From assembly GCA_963770375.1 (NCBI GenBank), contig CAVYPM010000025.1, forward strand, positions 124,001 through 188,000: a DNA stretch of 64,000 nt, in the 5' to 3' direction. Position 1 is the stretch's first letter. Every line of letters starts with the position of its first letter. The translations under genes and the position numbers were made by a program. The notes beneath the pieces are model-generated. The model was not told the DNA's origin. It saw only the letters and a list, made by a program, of their open reading frames with translations, and ran no database searches. Below are positions 32,634 through 41,709 of this stretch, piece after piece. Source of the stretch: DASVBE01 sp963770375 (GTDB lineage Bacteria; Actinomycetota; Actinomycetes; Streptosporangiales; Streptosporangiaceae).

Positions 32634-33020
32634 GTGCCCCTGCCGCCCGCTGCCCGTGCCCTGCTCGACGGTCTTAACTTCGCCACCGTGGCTACCGTGC
32701 AGCCGGACGGCAGCCCCCAGACCAGCGTCGTGTGGATCCGCGCCGACGGTGATGACCTGCTGTTCTCGACCATCAAGGGGCGCCGCAAGCACGCCAACCT
32801 GACCCGCGACCCGCGGGTCAGCGTGCTCGTGCTCGACGCCGGCGACCCCTACTCCTACTGCGAGATCCGCGGCACCGCCGAGCTCACCGACGACCCGCAG
32901 GCCGAGCTGATCGAGGAGCTGTCGGTGAAGTACACCGGCGAGTCGTTCGGCGAGCGGCCGGGCGAGCAGCGGGTGGTGGTCCGGGTCCGGCCGGACAAGG
33001 TCTTCGTCTACGTCGACTGA
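32634..33020 (+). CDS. PPOX-class F420-dependent oxidoreductase
   Basis: The 128-residue protein has the split beta-barrel of the pyridoxamine 5'-phosphate oxidase-like family: ATVQPDGSPQTSVVWIRADG, FSTIKGRRKHANLTRDPRVS and YCEIRGTAELTDDPQAELIE. The KGRRKHANL motif is typical of the Rv1155-like branch that binds F420 rather than FMN. It probably reduces small metabolites. The GTG start lies 9 nt after the hmgA stop, so they may share a transcript. Confidence 0.88.
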   Translation: MPLPPAARALLDGLNFATVATVQPDGSPQTSVVWIRADGDDLLFSTIKGRRKHANLTRDPRVSVLVLDAGDPYSYCEIRGTAELTDDPQAELIEELSVKYTGESFGERPGEQRVVVRVRPDKVFVYVD

Positions 33021-33054
33021 CGTTTATCCCGTGTGGGCTGCGCTGCGCTGCGTA

Positions 33055-33060
33055 TAGCCT
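33055..33060 (+). promoter_or_regulatory. -10 box of leaderless cysS promoter
   Basis: TAGCCT lies 7 nt before GTG 33068 with no Shine-Dalgarno sequence between, indicating a leaderless cysS transcript. Confidence 0.45.
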
Positions 33061-33067
33061 GTGCTGC

Positions 33068-34480
33068 GTGACGCTCCGCATCTACGACACCGCCGCGCGC
33101 GAGATACGCGACTTCGACCCGGTCGTGCCCGGGAAGGCCTCGCTGTACCTCTGCGGCGCCACTGTCCAGGCTCCCCCGCATATCGGTCACATCCGGTCCG
33201 GGGTCAGCTTCGACATCCTGCGGCGCTGGCTGACCGCCAGCGGGTATGAGGTCACGTTCTGCCGCAACGTCACCGACATCGACGACAAGATCATCCGCAC
33301 CGCCCAGCAGCAGGGCATCCCGTGGTGGGCGGTGGCCGAGCAGAACCAGCGCGCCTTCACCCGGGCCTACGACGTGCTCGGCTGCCTGCCGCCGGACGTC
33401 GAGCCGCGGGCCACCGGGCACGTGCCCGAGATGATCGTGCTGATGCGGCGGCTGATCGAGGCCGGCCACGCCTACGCGGCCGGCGGCGACGTGTACTTCG
33501 ACGTCAGCTCCAAGCCGGACTACGGCTGCCTGTCCGGGCAGCGGCTCGAGCACATGCGGCCGGCCGGCGACACCGAGGGCGCCGGCGCCAAGCGCGACCC
33601 GCGGGACTTCGCCCTGTGGAAGGGCCACAAGCCGGGCGAGCCGTCCTGGGAGACCCCCTGGGGCCCGGGCCGCCCGGGCTGGCACCTGGAATGCTCGGCC
33701 ATGGCCACCAAGTACCTGGGCCCGACGTTCGACATCCACGGCGGCGGCCTGGACCTGGTCTTCCCGCATCACGAGAACGAGCGTGCCCAGTCCACCGCGG
33801 CCGGCGACGGCTTCGCCCGGTACTGGATGCACAACGGCCTGGTCGGCATCGCCGGCGAGAAGATGAGCAAGTCGCTGGGCAACTCGCTGCTCGTGGACGC
33901 GATGGTGACCGAGGTGCGGCCCGCCGAGCTGCGCTACTACCTGGGCCAGGCGCACTACCGGTCCGGCATCGAGTACTCGCGCGACGCGCTGGCCGAGGCC
34001 GTGGCCGCCTACCGGCGGATCGAGGGCTTCGTCATCCGGGCCGCCGAACTGGCCGCCGACCCGGCGGCCAGCGGTGCCGTCACGGACCCGGCCGCCATCC
34101 CGGCGCCGTTCGCCGCCGCGCTGGACGACGACCTGGGCGTGCCGCAGGCGCTGGCCGTCGTGCACGACGCGGTGCACGCGGGCAACGCCGCGCTCGCCGC
34201 GGGAGACAGCTCAGGAACGGCCAAGCACCTCACCGAGGTCCGGGCCATGCTCAGCGTTCTCGGCCTGGACCCGCTCGCCGAACCGTGGTCCGCGGGCAGC
34301 GGCTCCGAAGGCCTGCGCGAGGTCATCGGCGCGCTGGTGACCGTGGCCCTGGACCAGCGCCAGGCCGCCAAGGCCCGCAAGGACTGGGAGGCCGCCGACG
34401 CGATCAGGGACGGACTGACCGACGCCGGCATCGTGGTCGAGGACACCACGAGCGGCCAGCGCTGGGAGCTCAGCCGGTGA
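33068..34480 (+). CDS. cysS: Cysteinyl-tRNA synthetase
   Basis: The 470-residue class I synthetase charges tRNA-Cys. The HIGH-type motif PPHIGHIRSG (about 36-45), KMSKS in GEKMSKSLGN (about 264-272), zinc-binding HLECSAM and HGGGLDLVFPHHENERAQS are all intact. MshC in the mycothiol pathway is a paralogue, but here the C-terminal anticodon-binding region (QRQAAKARKDWEAADAIRD) identifies CysS. The stop overlaps rlmB by 4 nt (GTGA). Confidence 0.96.
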   Translation: MTLRIYDTAAREIRDFDPVVPGKASLYLCGATVQAPPHIGHIRSGVSFDILRRWLTASGYEVTFCRNVTDIDDKIIRTAQQQGIPWWAVAEQNQRAFTRAYDVLGCLPPDVEPRATGHVPEMIVLMRRLIEAGHAYAAGGDVYFDVSSKPDYGCLSGQRLEHMRPAGDTEGAGAKRDPRDFALWKGHKPGEPSWETPWGPGRPGWHLECSAMATKYLGPTFDIHGGGLDLVFPHHENERAQSTAAGDGFARYWMHNGLVGIAGEKMSKSLGNSLLVDAMVTEVRPAELRYYLGQAHYRSGIEYSRDALAEAVAAYRRIEGFVIRAAELAADPAASGAVTDPAAIPAPFAAALDDDLGVPQALAVVHDAVHAGNAALAAGDSSGTAKHLTEVRAMLSVLGLDPLAEPWSAGSGSEGLREVIGALVTVALDQRQAAKARKDWEAADAIRDGLTDAGIVVEDTTSGQRWELSR

Positions 34481-35634
34481 CCGGCCGCGGCAGCCCGCGC
34501 CGCGGCCCGGGCGGGACATCGAAGCGCGGCAAGCCGCGCCCCGGCACCGGCGGCAACAACCGGCGGAGCCTGGAAGGCAAGGGCCCGACCCCGCCCGCGC
34601 AGATGCGTCCCGGTCACCCGGCGCAGCGCCGGGCCGCGGGGGCCGCCAAGGCCGGCGCCCGCGGCGCAGACGGCCCCCGCGGCGCGGACGGCGCCGCCCG
34701 GGCCGCCGGCCGCCCGCCCGCGGCTGGGCCGGCGCCCGCCCGGGCTCGAGGGGCAGGCACCTCGGCCGAGATCATCGCCGGGCGCAACGCCGTGCTCGAA
34801 ACCCTGCGCTCCCCGGTGCCGGTGCTGGCTCTGCATGTCGGGCCGCGGCTCGATTCAGATGAGCGGATCAGCCAGGCCATCGCGATTGCCGCGGACCGCG
34901 GTATCCCGGTGGTCGAGGCCGGCCGCCAGGAGCTCGACCGGTTCAGCGGCGGGGCGATACACCAGGGCCTCGCCCTGCGGGTCCGGCCGTACTCGTACGC
35001 GCACCCCGAGGACCTGCCCGCGCGGGCTAAGGACGGCGAGCAGCCGCTGATCGTGGCCCTGGACGGGGTCACCGACCCGCGCAATCTGGGTGCGATCGTC
35101 CGGTCCGCGGCGGCCTTCGGCGGGCACGGCGTCGTCGTCCCTGTCCGCCGGTCCGCCGGGGTCACCGCCGGGGCGTGGAAGTCCTCCGCGGGCGCCCTGG
35201 CCCGGCTGCCGGTCGCCCAGGCGCCCAACCTGGCCCGGGCCCTGGCGGCCTACCAGGAGGCAGGGCTGTTCGTGGCCGGGCTCGACGCCTCGGCGCCGGT
35301 CGCGATCGACGAGCTGGAGCTGGCCGACGGCCCGCTGGTGCTGGTCGTCGGCTCCGAGGGCCAGGGCCTGTCCCGGCTCATCGCCGAGCGGTGCGATGTT
35401 CTGGCCAGCATCCCGATGCACCGGGCCACCGAGTCGCTGAACGCGGGCATCGCCGCGGGCGTCGCGCTCTACGAGGTCTCCCGGCGGCGGGCGATCAGCG
35501 GGTCGGGCCGCCCGCCGCCCGTTCGTCCCGCCCGGCGTAGGGCAGGCAGGACAGCACGTAGCGGATTGCCTCCACCCGGCACCGCACACAAGGTGAACGG
35601 ATGGCTACGCAAAGGTTATGTAGCCAGGTTGTAA
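34477..35634 (+). CDS. rlmB: 23S rRNA (guanosine-2'-O-)-methyltransferase RlmB/TrmH family
   Basis: The 385-residue protein begins with about 95 basic, Gly/Pro/Ala-rich residues, then a substrate-binding domain (EIIAGRNAVLETLRSPVPV) and a SPOUT methyltransferase domain with DGVTDPRNLGAIVRSAAAFG, LVLVVGSEGQGLSRLI and IPMHRATESLNAGIAAGVAL. It methylates a guanosine 2'-OH in 23S rRNA. After the usual end (ALYEVSRRR) the frame runs on for about 50 unrelated basic residues, perhaps because a stop was lost or shifted. GTG 34477 overlaps the cysS stop. Confidence 0.92.
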   Translation: MTGRGSPRRGPGGTSKRGKPRPGTGGNNRRSLEGKGPTPPAQMRPGHPAQRRAAGAAKAGARGADGPRGADGAARAAGRPPAAGPAPARARGAGTSAEIIAGRNAVLETLRSPVPVLALHVGPRLDSDERISQAIAIAADRGIPVVEAGRQELDRFSGGAIHQGLALRVRPYSYAHPEDLPARAKDGEQPLIVALDGVTDPRNLGAIVRSAAAFGGHGVVVPVRRSAGVTAGAWKSSAGALARLPVAQAPNLARALAAYQEAGLFVAGLDASAPVAIDELELADGPLVLVVGSEGQGLSRLIAERCDVLASIPMHRATESLNAGIAAGVALYEVSRRRAISGSGRPPPVRPARRRAGRTARSGLPPPGTAHKVNGWLRKGYVARL

Positions 35635-35653
35635 TCAACTTCTCAACTTTGTC

Positions 35654-35670
35654 GGTTGCAGCCTGCAACC
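35654..35670. promoter_or_regulatory. Perfect palindrome overlapping the L,D-transpeptidase promoter
   Basis: GGTTGCA-GCC-TGCAACC forms a 7-bp perfect dyad. Its right arm contains the putative -35 element GCAACC, so a bound regulator would compete with RNA polymerase. Confidence 0.4.
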
Positions 35671-35692
35671 TTCCGGCGAGGTAAAACGTCTA
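35665..35692 (+). promoter_or_regulatory. Putative ECF (SigE-like) promoter of L,D-transpeptidase
   Basis: GCAACC (35665-35670), a 16-nt spacer and CGTCTA (35687-35692) resemble the GCAAC/CGTC promoter class used by streptomycete SigE-type cell-envelope stress sigma factors, as I recall it. The downstream gene is a cell-wall enzyme, consistent with this. Confidence 0.4.
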
Positions 35693-35789
35693 GGATTCAT
35701 TGGGATTTGAAGATCAAGGTCTGGCACGGGCCGCGGCGGGTACGCCGGTCCTAAGGCGGGGCAGGCCTGGGGCATCAAGGAGCATGCGG

Positions 35790-36632
35790 ATGAAGCAGGG
35801 GCAACGATGGCTGGCGGGCCTGGGCGCGGCGACGGCGGTGGGCGCGTCGACGCTGCTCGGGCTCAGTACGATGGCGGCGGCCCAGACCGCAGCGCCTGCC
35901 CGGGCGGCGAAGCCCGCGCACGCGGTGGCCACGGCCGCTCCGGCGCCGGCCAAGGCGATCGCCCCGGCCTGGACTCCGATCAAGCACACGCTGCGCCCGG
36001 GCGACCGTGGCCGTGAGGTCCGCAAGGTGCAGCGGCGGCTGTGGGAGCTGGGCTACTGGCCGGGCAAGGTTGACGGTCAGTTCGGCCCGGACACCATCGA
36101 GGCGGTGTGGGCCTTCAAGGAGGTCCAGGGCATCCAGCTGTCGGTCAACCCGGACAACATCGGCCCGGCCACCGAGCGGGCCCTGGCCGACCCGAAGGAC
36201 CCGGTGCCGCTGACCCGGCACCACCAGAAGAACCGCATCGACGTGAACCTGGGCGATCCGCGTCGCGGCGGTTACCTGGTGCTGTACCGGCACGGCCATG
36301 TCCGGCTGATCAGCCACATCTCGTCCGGCGGCGGCTACTACTTCTGCGACCCGAAGCCCAACCAGAACGTGTGCGGCTACGCGATCACCCCGACCGGGAA
36401 CTACCGGGCGCTGTCCTTCCAGCCCGGCAACCTCAAGGTGCCGCTCGGCTACATGTACAACCCGGTGTTCTTCATCGGCCGGGAGTTCGCGATCCACGGT
36501 GGCGACGCGGTCCCGCTGGGCCCGATCTCGCACGGCTGCGTGCGGATCCCGACCGACACCTCGCTGTTCTTCCACAAGCTGTTCAGGATCCCGGGCACGC
36601 CGATCTACGTCCGCAACCACATCGTGCGGTAG
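35790..36632 (+). CDS. Secreted L,D-transpeptidase with peptidoglycan-binding domain
   Basis: The 280-residue protein has a signal peptide (KQGQRWLAGLGAATAVGAST, cleavage likely after residue about 30), a PG_binding_1 domain (LRPGDRGREVRKVQRRLWEL, about 68-130) and a YkuD catalytic domain with FAIHGGDAVPLGPISHGCVR, which includes the catalytic His-x14-Ser-His-Gly-Cys. It should form 3-3 peptidoglycan cross-links outside the cell. ATG 35790 is preferred because AAGGAG lies 7 nt before it. A likely envelope-stress promoter and palindrome lie upstream, and a strong terminator follows. Confidence 0.92.
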   Translation: MKQGQRWLAGLGAATAVGASTLLGLSTMAAAQTAAPARAAKPAHAVATAAPAPAKAIAPAWTPIKHTLRPGDRGREVRKVQRRLWELGYWPGKVDGQFGPDTIEAVWAFKEVQGIQLSVNPDNIGPATERALADPKDPVPLTRHHQKNRIDVNLGDPRRGGYLVLYRHGHVRLISHISSGGGYYFCDPKPNQNVCGYAITPTGNYRALSFQPGNLKVPLGYMYNPVFFIGREFAIHGGDAVPLGPISHGCVRIPTDTSLFFHKLFRIPGTPIYVRNHIVR

Positions 36633-36663
36633 GCCCGCACGCGCAGCATGCGATAGCCATTGA

Positions 36664-36695
36664 CGAAAGGCCGGCCCTGCGGGGCCGGCCTTTCG
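36664..36695 (+). terminator. Terminator of L,D-transpeptidase gene
   Basis: Perfect 14-bp arms (36664-36677 and 36682-36695) around a TGCG loop, followed by CTTGC. It separates the transpeptidase from the next gene. Confidence 0.8.
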
Positions 36696-36823
36696 CTTGC
36701 CCCGCCCCGCAATAAGGGTGTATTTCGTTCCCGTAACAAACGGCCGGCCCTGCCGTATCCGGGGTGAAACGCGTTACAGTCCTGCGCACGGACACCCACC
36801 GCAGATGCGCAAGGAGCGTCATC

Positions 36824-38269
36824 GTGATCAGGCTCAGAAGATCATCCCGGGTTGCCGCCGGCGCCGTTCTGGCGCTGGGGCTGGCCGGCGCTTCGGTGCC
36901 GGCCCTGGCGGGCCCAGCGGCCGCAGCCGCCCCGCAAACACTCACGGGGACGCTGCCGGACGGCGCCACGTACAAGATCGAGGTCCCGGCCAACTGGAAT
37001 GGCACCCTCTTCCTTTACAGTCACGGTTACGTGGCGCCCGGCTCGGCGAACCCCGCCACCGACGTGGGCGACCCGATCACCGGCGCGGCGATGCTTGCCC
37101 AGGGCTTCGCGCTGGCCGGCTCGTCCTACGCCAGGACCGGCTGGGCTATCGAGAACGCGCTGCCCGACCAGATCGCCACGCTCAACGTGTTCGACAGCCA
37201 GGTCGGCCAGCCCAGCAGGACCATCGCCTGGGGCCACTCGCTCGGCGGCATCATCACCGCCGGGCTGATCCAGCAGTTCCCCGGCCGGTTCACCGCCGCG
37301 CTGCCGATGTGCGGCGTGCTCAGCGGCGGCGTGGCCACCTGGAACACCGCGCTGGACTCCGCCTTCGCGTTCCAGCAGCTGGTCGACCCGTCGGTGCAGG
37401 TCGTCAACATCAGCATCGACCCCAAGAACCCCACCGCGAACCTTCAGAACGCGATCAAGGCGGCCACCGCCGCGCAGGCCACCCCGGCCGGGCGCGCCCG
37501 GCTGGCGCTGTCCGCCGCGCTCGGCGACGTGCCCGGCTGGTTCACCCCGCTGTCGCCCGAGCCGGCCGCGACCGACTTCGGCGGCCAGGAGCAGAACCAG
37601 TTCCTGTGGGACACGCAGGTCGACTTCCCGTTCGCGTTCCTGCTCAGGGCCGAGCTCGAGGGCCGGGCGGGCGGCAACCCGTCCTGGAACACCGGCGTCA
37701 ACTACGGCGTCCAGCTGGTCAAGTCGGCCGACTTCCGCGAGGTCGTGGCCCTGTACAAGGCCGCGCACCTGAGCCTGGCCGCGGACCTGGCCAAGCTGAA
37801 CCTCGCCAAGCGCATCTCGGCCAAGCCGTCCGCGGTGAACTACCTGATCAGCAACATCACCTTCAACGGGCGGCTGGCCATCCCGGTGCTCACCATGCAC
37901 ACCACCGGTGACGGCCTGGTCGTGCCGCAGAACGAGCAGGCCTACCAGACCGCGGTGGACCAGGCCGGCCGGGGCGCCCTGCTCCGGCAGATCTTCGTGC
38001 ACCGGGCCGGGCACTGCGCGTTCACCCCAGCGGAGACCCTCACCGCGGTGCACGAGCTGCTCAGCCGGCTGAGCACCGGGCAGTGGGATGCCGCGGTGAC
38101 CAGCCCGGACGCGCTGAACACCGAGGCCGCTGCGCTCGGGCCGCAGGTCAACGTGTTCGCCAGCGGCGGCAAGCTGGTGCCGGTCAGCCCCGCCTTCATC
38201 CCGTTCCGGCCGACCGTGTACCCGCGGCCGTTCAACCGTCCCGCCATTCGGCTCATGACCCGCAGGTAA
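36824..38269 (+). CDS. Secreted alpha/beta hydrolase
   Basis: The 481-residue protein has a signal peptide (RRSSRVAAGAVLALGLAGAS, cut near residue 33) and an alpha/beta hydrolase fold. FLYSHGYV is the oxyanion strand, WGHSLGGIITAG the nucleophile elbow (G-H-S-L-G) and VHRAGHCAFTPAE holds the catalytic His. A DGLVVPQNEQAY segment supplies the acid. It is probably an extracellular esterase or peptidase-like enzyme. GTG 36824 has AAGGAG 7 nt upstream. The upstream ATG 36764 lacks this and would place charged residues before the signal. Confidence 0.85.
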   Translation: MIRLRRSSRVAAGAVLALGLAGASVPALAGPAAAAAPQTLTGTLPDGATYKIEVPANWNGTLFLYSHGYVAPGSANPATDVGDPITGAAMLAQGFALAGSSYARTGWAIENALPDQIATLNVFDSQVGQPSRTIAWGHSLGGIITAGLIQQFPGRFTAALPMCGVLSGGVATWNTALDSAFAFQQLVDPSVQVVNISIDPKNPTANLQNAIKAATAAQATPAGRARLALSAALGDVPGWFTPLSPEPAATDFGGQEQNQFLWDTQVDFPFAFLLRAELEGRAGGNPSWNTGVNYGVQLVKSADFREVVALYKAAHLSLAADLAKLNLAKRISAKPSAVNYLISNITFNGRLAIPVLTMHTTGDGLVVPQNEQAYQTAVDQAGRGALLRQIFVHRAGHCAFTPAETLTAVHELLSRLSTGQWDAAVTSPDALNTEAAALGPQVNVFASGGKLVPVSPAFIPFRPTVYPRPFNRPAIRLMTRR

Positions 38270-38280
38270 GGCGCAGTAAT

Positions 38281-38328
38281 CAAGCCGGCCGGTGCCGGTC
38301 CCCGCGGGGACCGGCACCGGCCGGCTTG
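38281..38328. terminator. Long perfect hairpin between convergent genes
   Basis: A 48-nt perfect palindrome with 24-bp arms (38281-38304 and 38305-38328) is followed by CTTTC on the plus strand. It probably terminates both the hydrolase gene and the convergent FHA-ABC gene. Confidence 0.8.
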
Positions 38329-38352
38329 CTTTCAGGCTCTGCGCCTGGACCC

Positions 38353-41241
38353 TTACTTCCGGCGGCCTGGGCTCAGCTTCAGCAGGCGCCACCAGGCCAG
38401 CGCGGTGAACAGCAGCGAGAGGACCACCATCGCGGCCATGTCCTTCAGCCACGTTTTGGCGTTGTGGTCCCACAGCGGATCGGTGATGAGCCCGCTGTCC
38501 GCGGCCGAGGCGGGATTGCTGGCCGGCGGGGTGGTCGTGCCGGACGGCGATCCGGACGGCGTCGCGCTCGCGCCACTCTTCTTCGGCTTGGGCGAGTGAT
38601 CCGCCAGCACCTGGGCCTGGGCCGCGGCGGAGCTGACCGACGCCGACGGCGTCGCGCTCGCCCCGGACGGCGTGGCGCTCGGCGTGGCCGTCGGTGTGGT
38701 GGTGGGCGTGGTGCTCGGGGTGGTGCCACCCGAGGGGGTCGTGCTGGGAGTGGACCCGGCCGGCGGCGCGGCGCCGCCTGGCGCGGCGGACGCGGACGGA
38801 TTGTTGCCGCCCTTCCCGTTGTGGTGCTTCTTGTTGCCCTTGTTCTGGCCCGTGCCCGGGGTCTGGCTCGGCGCGGGGGCCGTGGGCGCGGCGGCCGGCA
38901 GCTGGATCACGTTCAGGTTCGTGGTCGACGCGGTCGCCGCGTACCCCCACCGGGACGGGGCCAGCCAGGAGATCTGGTTGATGCCCGCCTTGCCGGCCAG
39001 CCCGAACACCCCGCCGGTCAGGATGACCTGGAACATGACGCTGATGACCAGCAGCGGCATGGTCTTCTCTGACGTGTTCACCGCGGCCGAGATGAACAGG
39101 CCAAGCGTCATCGACGCGATGGCCAGCAGGCCCATCCCGAGCAGCAATTCCACCAGCGGCAGGTTGGTGAGGAACGACCCGGTGGCCGGCAGCCCCCGGC
39201 CGGCCAGGCCGATCAGCACCAGCGCGATCGCCTGGATCGCGCTGATCACGCCCAGGATGATCAGCTTGGAGAACAGGTACACGCCGGCCGACAGGCCGGC
39301 CGCGCGTTCCCTGCTGTAGATCGGTCTTTCCTTGACCAGTTCCCTGACCGCGTTGGCGGCTCCGGTGAAGCACGCGCTGATGACCAGGATCAGCAGCAGC
39401 GATGAGGCGCCCGTGTTGTTTGTCCCGCCCAGGCCCTCCGGGGCAGGCACCGCTTGTATCAGGCCTCCCAGCACGATCGGCAGAATGCCGAGGACCGCGA
39501 GGTAGACCCGGTCCGAGGCGATGACCGCCATGTACCGGCGGCACAGCGTGCTCAGCTGGGAGAACCGGTTGCGCTTGGCCGGCGCCGGCGCGGCCGGCGT
39601 GGGCGCGCCACGGCGGCTCGCCGGGGCCCCGCCGTTCATCTCCGCGGTGACGTACCGCTCGTGGTACTTCGAGCTGCGGTACTCGGCCTGCCAGTCGCGG
39701 TTCGGCTCGGCGTCGAAGGCCTGGAACACCTCGGCCCAGCCGGGCTGGCCGAAGTGCTTCAGGCCGTCCTCGGGCGGCCCGAAGTAGGCGATCTTGCCGC
39801 CGGGCACCAGGACCAGCAGCCGGTCGCACAGGTTCAGGTTGGCCACGCTGTGGGTGACCACGATGACCGTCCGCCCGTCGTGCGCCAGGTCGGCCATCAT
39901 CTCCATGACCGACTTGTCCAGGCCCGGGTCCAGGCCGGAGGTGGGCTCGTCGAGGAACAGCAGGGACGGCTTGGTGAGCAGCTCCAGGGCGACGTTGACG
40001 CGCTTCTGCTGACCGCCGGACAGCGACGACGTGCGGGTGTCGCGGTGCGGGGTCAGCGACAGCTCCTCCAGCACCTCGTCGATCCGGCGCTGCCGCTCGC
40101 TCTTGCTGACGTCGCGGGGGAACCGCAGCTCCGCCGCGTACCCCAGGGCCCGCCTGGCCGACAGCTGGGTGTGCAGGATGTTCTCCTGCGGCACCAGGCC
40201 GATCCGGTGCCGCAGCTCGTCGTAGTGCGTGTAGAGGTCGCGCTCGTCGTAGGTGACGCCGCCGGAGGTGGCGGGCCGCATGCCGGTCAGCGCGCCGAGC
40301 AGGGTGGACTTGCCCGCACCGCTGGGCCCGATCACGCCGAGCAGGCAGCGCTCACCGAGCGGGAAGCTGACGTGGTTGAGGATGACCTTGCCGCTGGGCA
40401 GGGTGACGGTCAGGTCCCTGGCCTGCAGCGAGATGTCGCCGGTGTCGATGAACTCCTGGAGTTCCTCGCCCACCAGCCGGAACGTGGCCGGGCCGATACC
40501 GATGATGTCCAGCTCGGAGACCGGCGCGGCGGACACCCGCTGGCCGTTGACGAACGTGCCGTTGTGGCTGCCCAGGTCGACGATCTCGTACCCGGACACA
40601 CCGCGGCGCAGCTCGGAGTGGTAGCGGGAAACGCCGAGGTCGGCCACGACCACGTCGTTGTCGGTGGCGCGGCCGATCCGCAGCACCTTGACCGGCAGCC
40701 GCATGACCGCGCTCGGCGGCCGCAGCGAGCCGGACCGGCCGCGGGACTGCCCGGGGTCCTGGTAGCCGCCGCCGGGGGAAACCGGCACGCCCGGGCTGGG
40801 CGGCGGCGGGGCCGGCGGAGCGGGCGGGGCCACGGCGGCGGCGCCGGCCATCCCGGCCCCCGCCGCGGCCGCGGAGGACGCCAGCGCGGTGGACCCGCGC
40901 CCGGGGACCGCGGCCTGCTCCAGCGAGAGGGTCATCACCGGCCCGTCGGCCGGGTGGCCGAGCCGGACCATGCAGCCGCTGCCCACCGGCACGCGGGAGA
41001 CCCGCTCGTTGCCGAGGAACGTGCCGTTGGTGCTGCCGCTGTCCTGGAGGACCCAGCCGGTGCCGTCGAACTGCAGCACGGCGTGCTGCCAGGACACCCG
41101 GGGATCGTTGACCACGATGTCGCCATCGGGATCGCGGCCGATGCGGTACGCGGGGCCCGCGGGCAGGTTTCGGTCTGATCCCTGGGCCCGGACCACCAGC
41201 GCTGAGCTGGCGTGCGGGGTCAGGGCACGGTCGGCCGTCAT
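38353..41241 (-). CDS. FHA domain-containing ABC transporter (Rv1747-like), ATPase and permease fused
   Basis: The 962-residue protein has two FHA domains (YRIGRDPDGDIVVNDPRVSW, about 32-51, and VLRIGRATDNDVVVADLGVS, about 188-207), an ABC ATPase (Walker A GPSGAGKST about 310, signature SLSGGQQKR, Walker B LLFLDEPTSG) and an ABC-2 permease with about six helices. FHA domains bind phosphothreonine, so a Ser/Thr kinase, such as the one divergently encoded next door, may regulate it. Between helices 5 and 6 it carries an unusual Ser/Thr/Pro/Ala-rich loop of about 135 residues (about 785-920). TACAGT lies 6 nt before the ATG. Confidence 0.93.
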   Translation of the reverse strand: MTADRALTPHASSALVVRAQGSDRNLPAGPAYRIGRDPDGDIVVNDPRVSWQHAVLQFDGTGWVLQDSGSTNGTFLGNERVSRVPVGSGCMVRLGHPADGPVMTLSLEQAAVPGRGSTALASSAAAAGAGMAGAAAVAPPAPPAPPPPSPGVPVSPGGGYQDPGQSRGRSGSLRPPSAVMRLPVKVLRIGRATDNDVVVADLGVSRYHSELRRGVSGYEIVDLGSHNGTFVNGQRVSAAPVSELDIIGIGPATFRLVGEELQEFIDTGDISLQARDLTVTLPSGKVILNHVSFPLGERCLLGVIGPSGAGKSTLLGALTGMRPATSGGVTYDERDLYTHYDELRHRIGLVPQENILHTQLSARRALGYAAELRFPRDVSKSERQRRIDEVLEELSLTPHRDTRTSSLSGGQQKRVNVALELLTKPSLLFLDEPTSGLDPGLDKSVMEMMADLAHDGRTVIVVTHSVANLNLCDRLLVLVPGGKIAYFGPPEDGLKHFGQPGWAEVFQAFDAEPNRDWQAEYRSSKYHERYVTAEMNGGAPASRRGAPTPAAPAPAKRNRFSQLSTLCRRYMAVIASDRVYLAVLGILPIVLGGLIQAVPAPEGLGGTNNTGASSLLLILVISACFTGAANAVRELVKERPIYSRERAAGLSAGVYLFSKLIILGVISAIQAIALVLIGLAGRGLPATGSFLTNLPLVELLLGMGLLAIASMTLGLFISAAVNTSEKTMPLLVISVMFQVILTGGVFGLAGKAGINQISWLAPSRWGYAATASTTNLNVIQLPAAAPTAPAPSQTPGTGQNKGNKKHHNGKGGNNPSASAAPGGAAPPAGSTPSTTPSGGTTPSTTPTTTPTATPSATPSGASATPSASVSSAAAQAQVLADHSPKPKKSGASATPSGSPSGTTTPPASNPASAADSGLITDPLWDHNAKTWLKDMAAMVVLSLLFTALAWWRLLKLSPGRRK

Positions 41242-41709
41242 CTGATCACTGTAGAGGGATTCGGGGCAAAGAAAAATTGCCGCGGGGACCCCTCCCCATC
41301 CAGCATCACCCGGTCCGCCGTGGCGGGCGGCCGGCCGGGCCCGCCGGGCCCGGCGTGGGACACGAAACCGCAGGACCGCACCGTGGACAGCACCCCCCGT
41401 GACGAGAACCTGATACCGTACTTTACCCTCGCTTGACCCAACTGCAGAGGCCCTGGCGGCGTGCGCATCGCACCTGATGGTGTGGGCACTGCGCGGCGTC
41501 CGATACGGTCAGGGAGAACTGCGGCAAGATCGAACGAGGAACGGCCGGAAGGGCTCCGCGCCTTCGCGCCTTGCAGCCCCCGGTCGGCCGCACGGATACT
41601 GGAAACACCCCGGCGCTGCGCGGCTGCCCCGGGTGATCAGCACCGGCTGCTCCGGTGGCTGGTCGGCCGGCAGGGAACGGGATGTACGGGGCAACCGCTG
41701 GAGGGTGCG
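41242..41709. other. 468-bp divergent intergenic region
   Basis: The left end holds a leaderless-type promoter for the FHA-ABC gene (TACAGT on the minus strand, plus-strand 41248-41253). Toward the kinase gene there is a GATACGGT box near 41499, a small dyad GTGCG-CAT-CGCAC at 41461-41473 and a GGAGGG ribosome-binding site just before GTG 41710. I see no convincing gene in the remainder. Confidence 0.5.
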
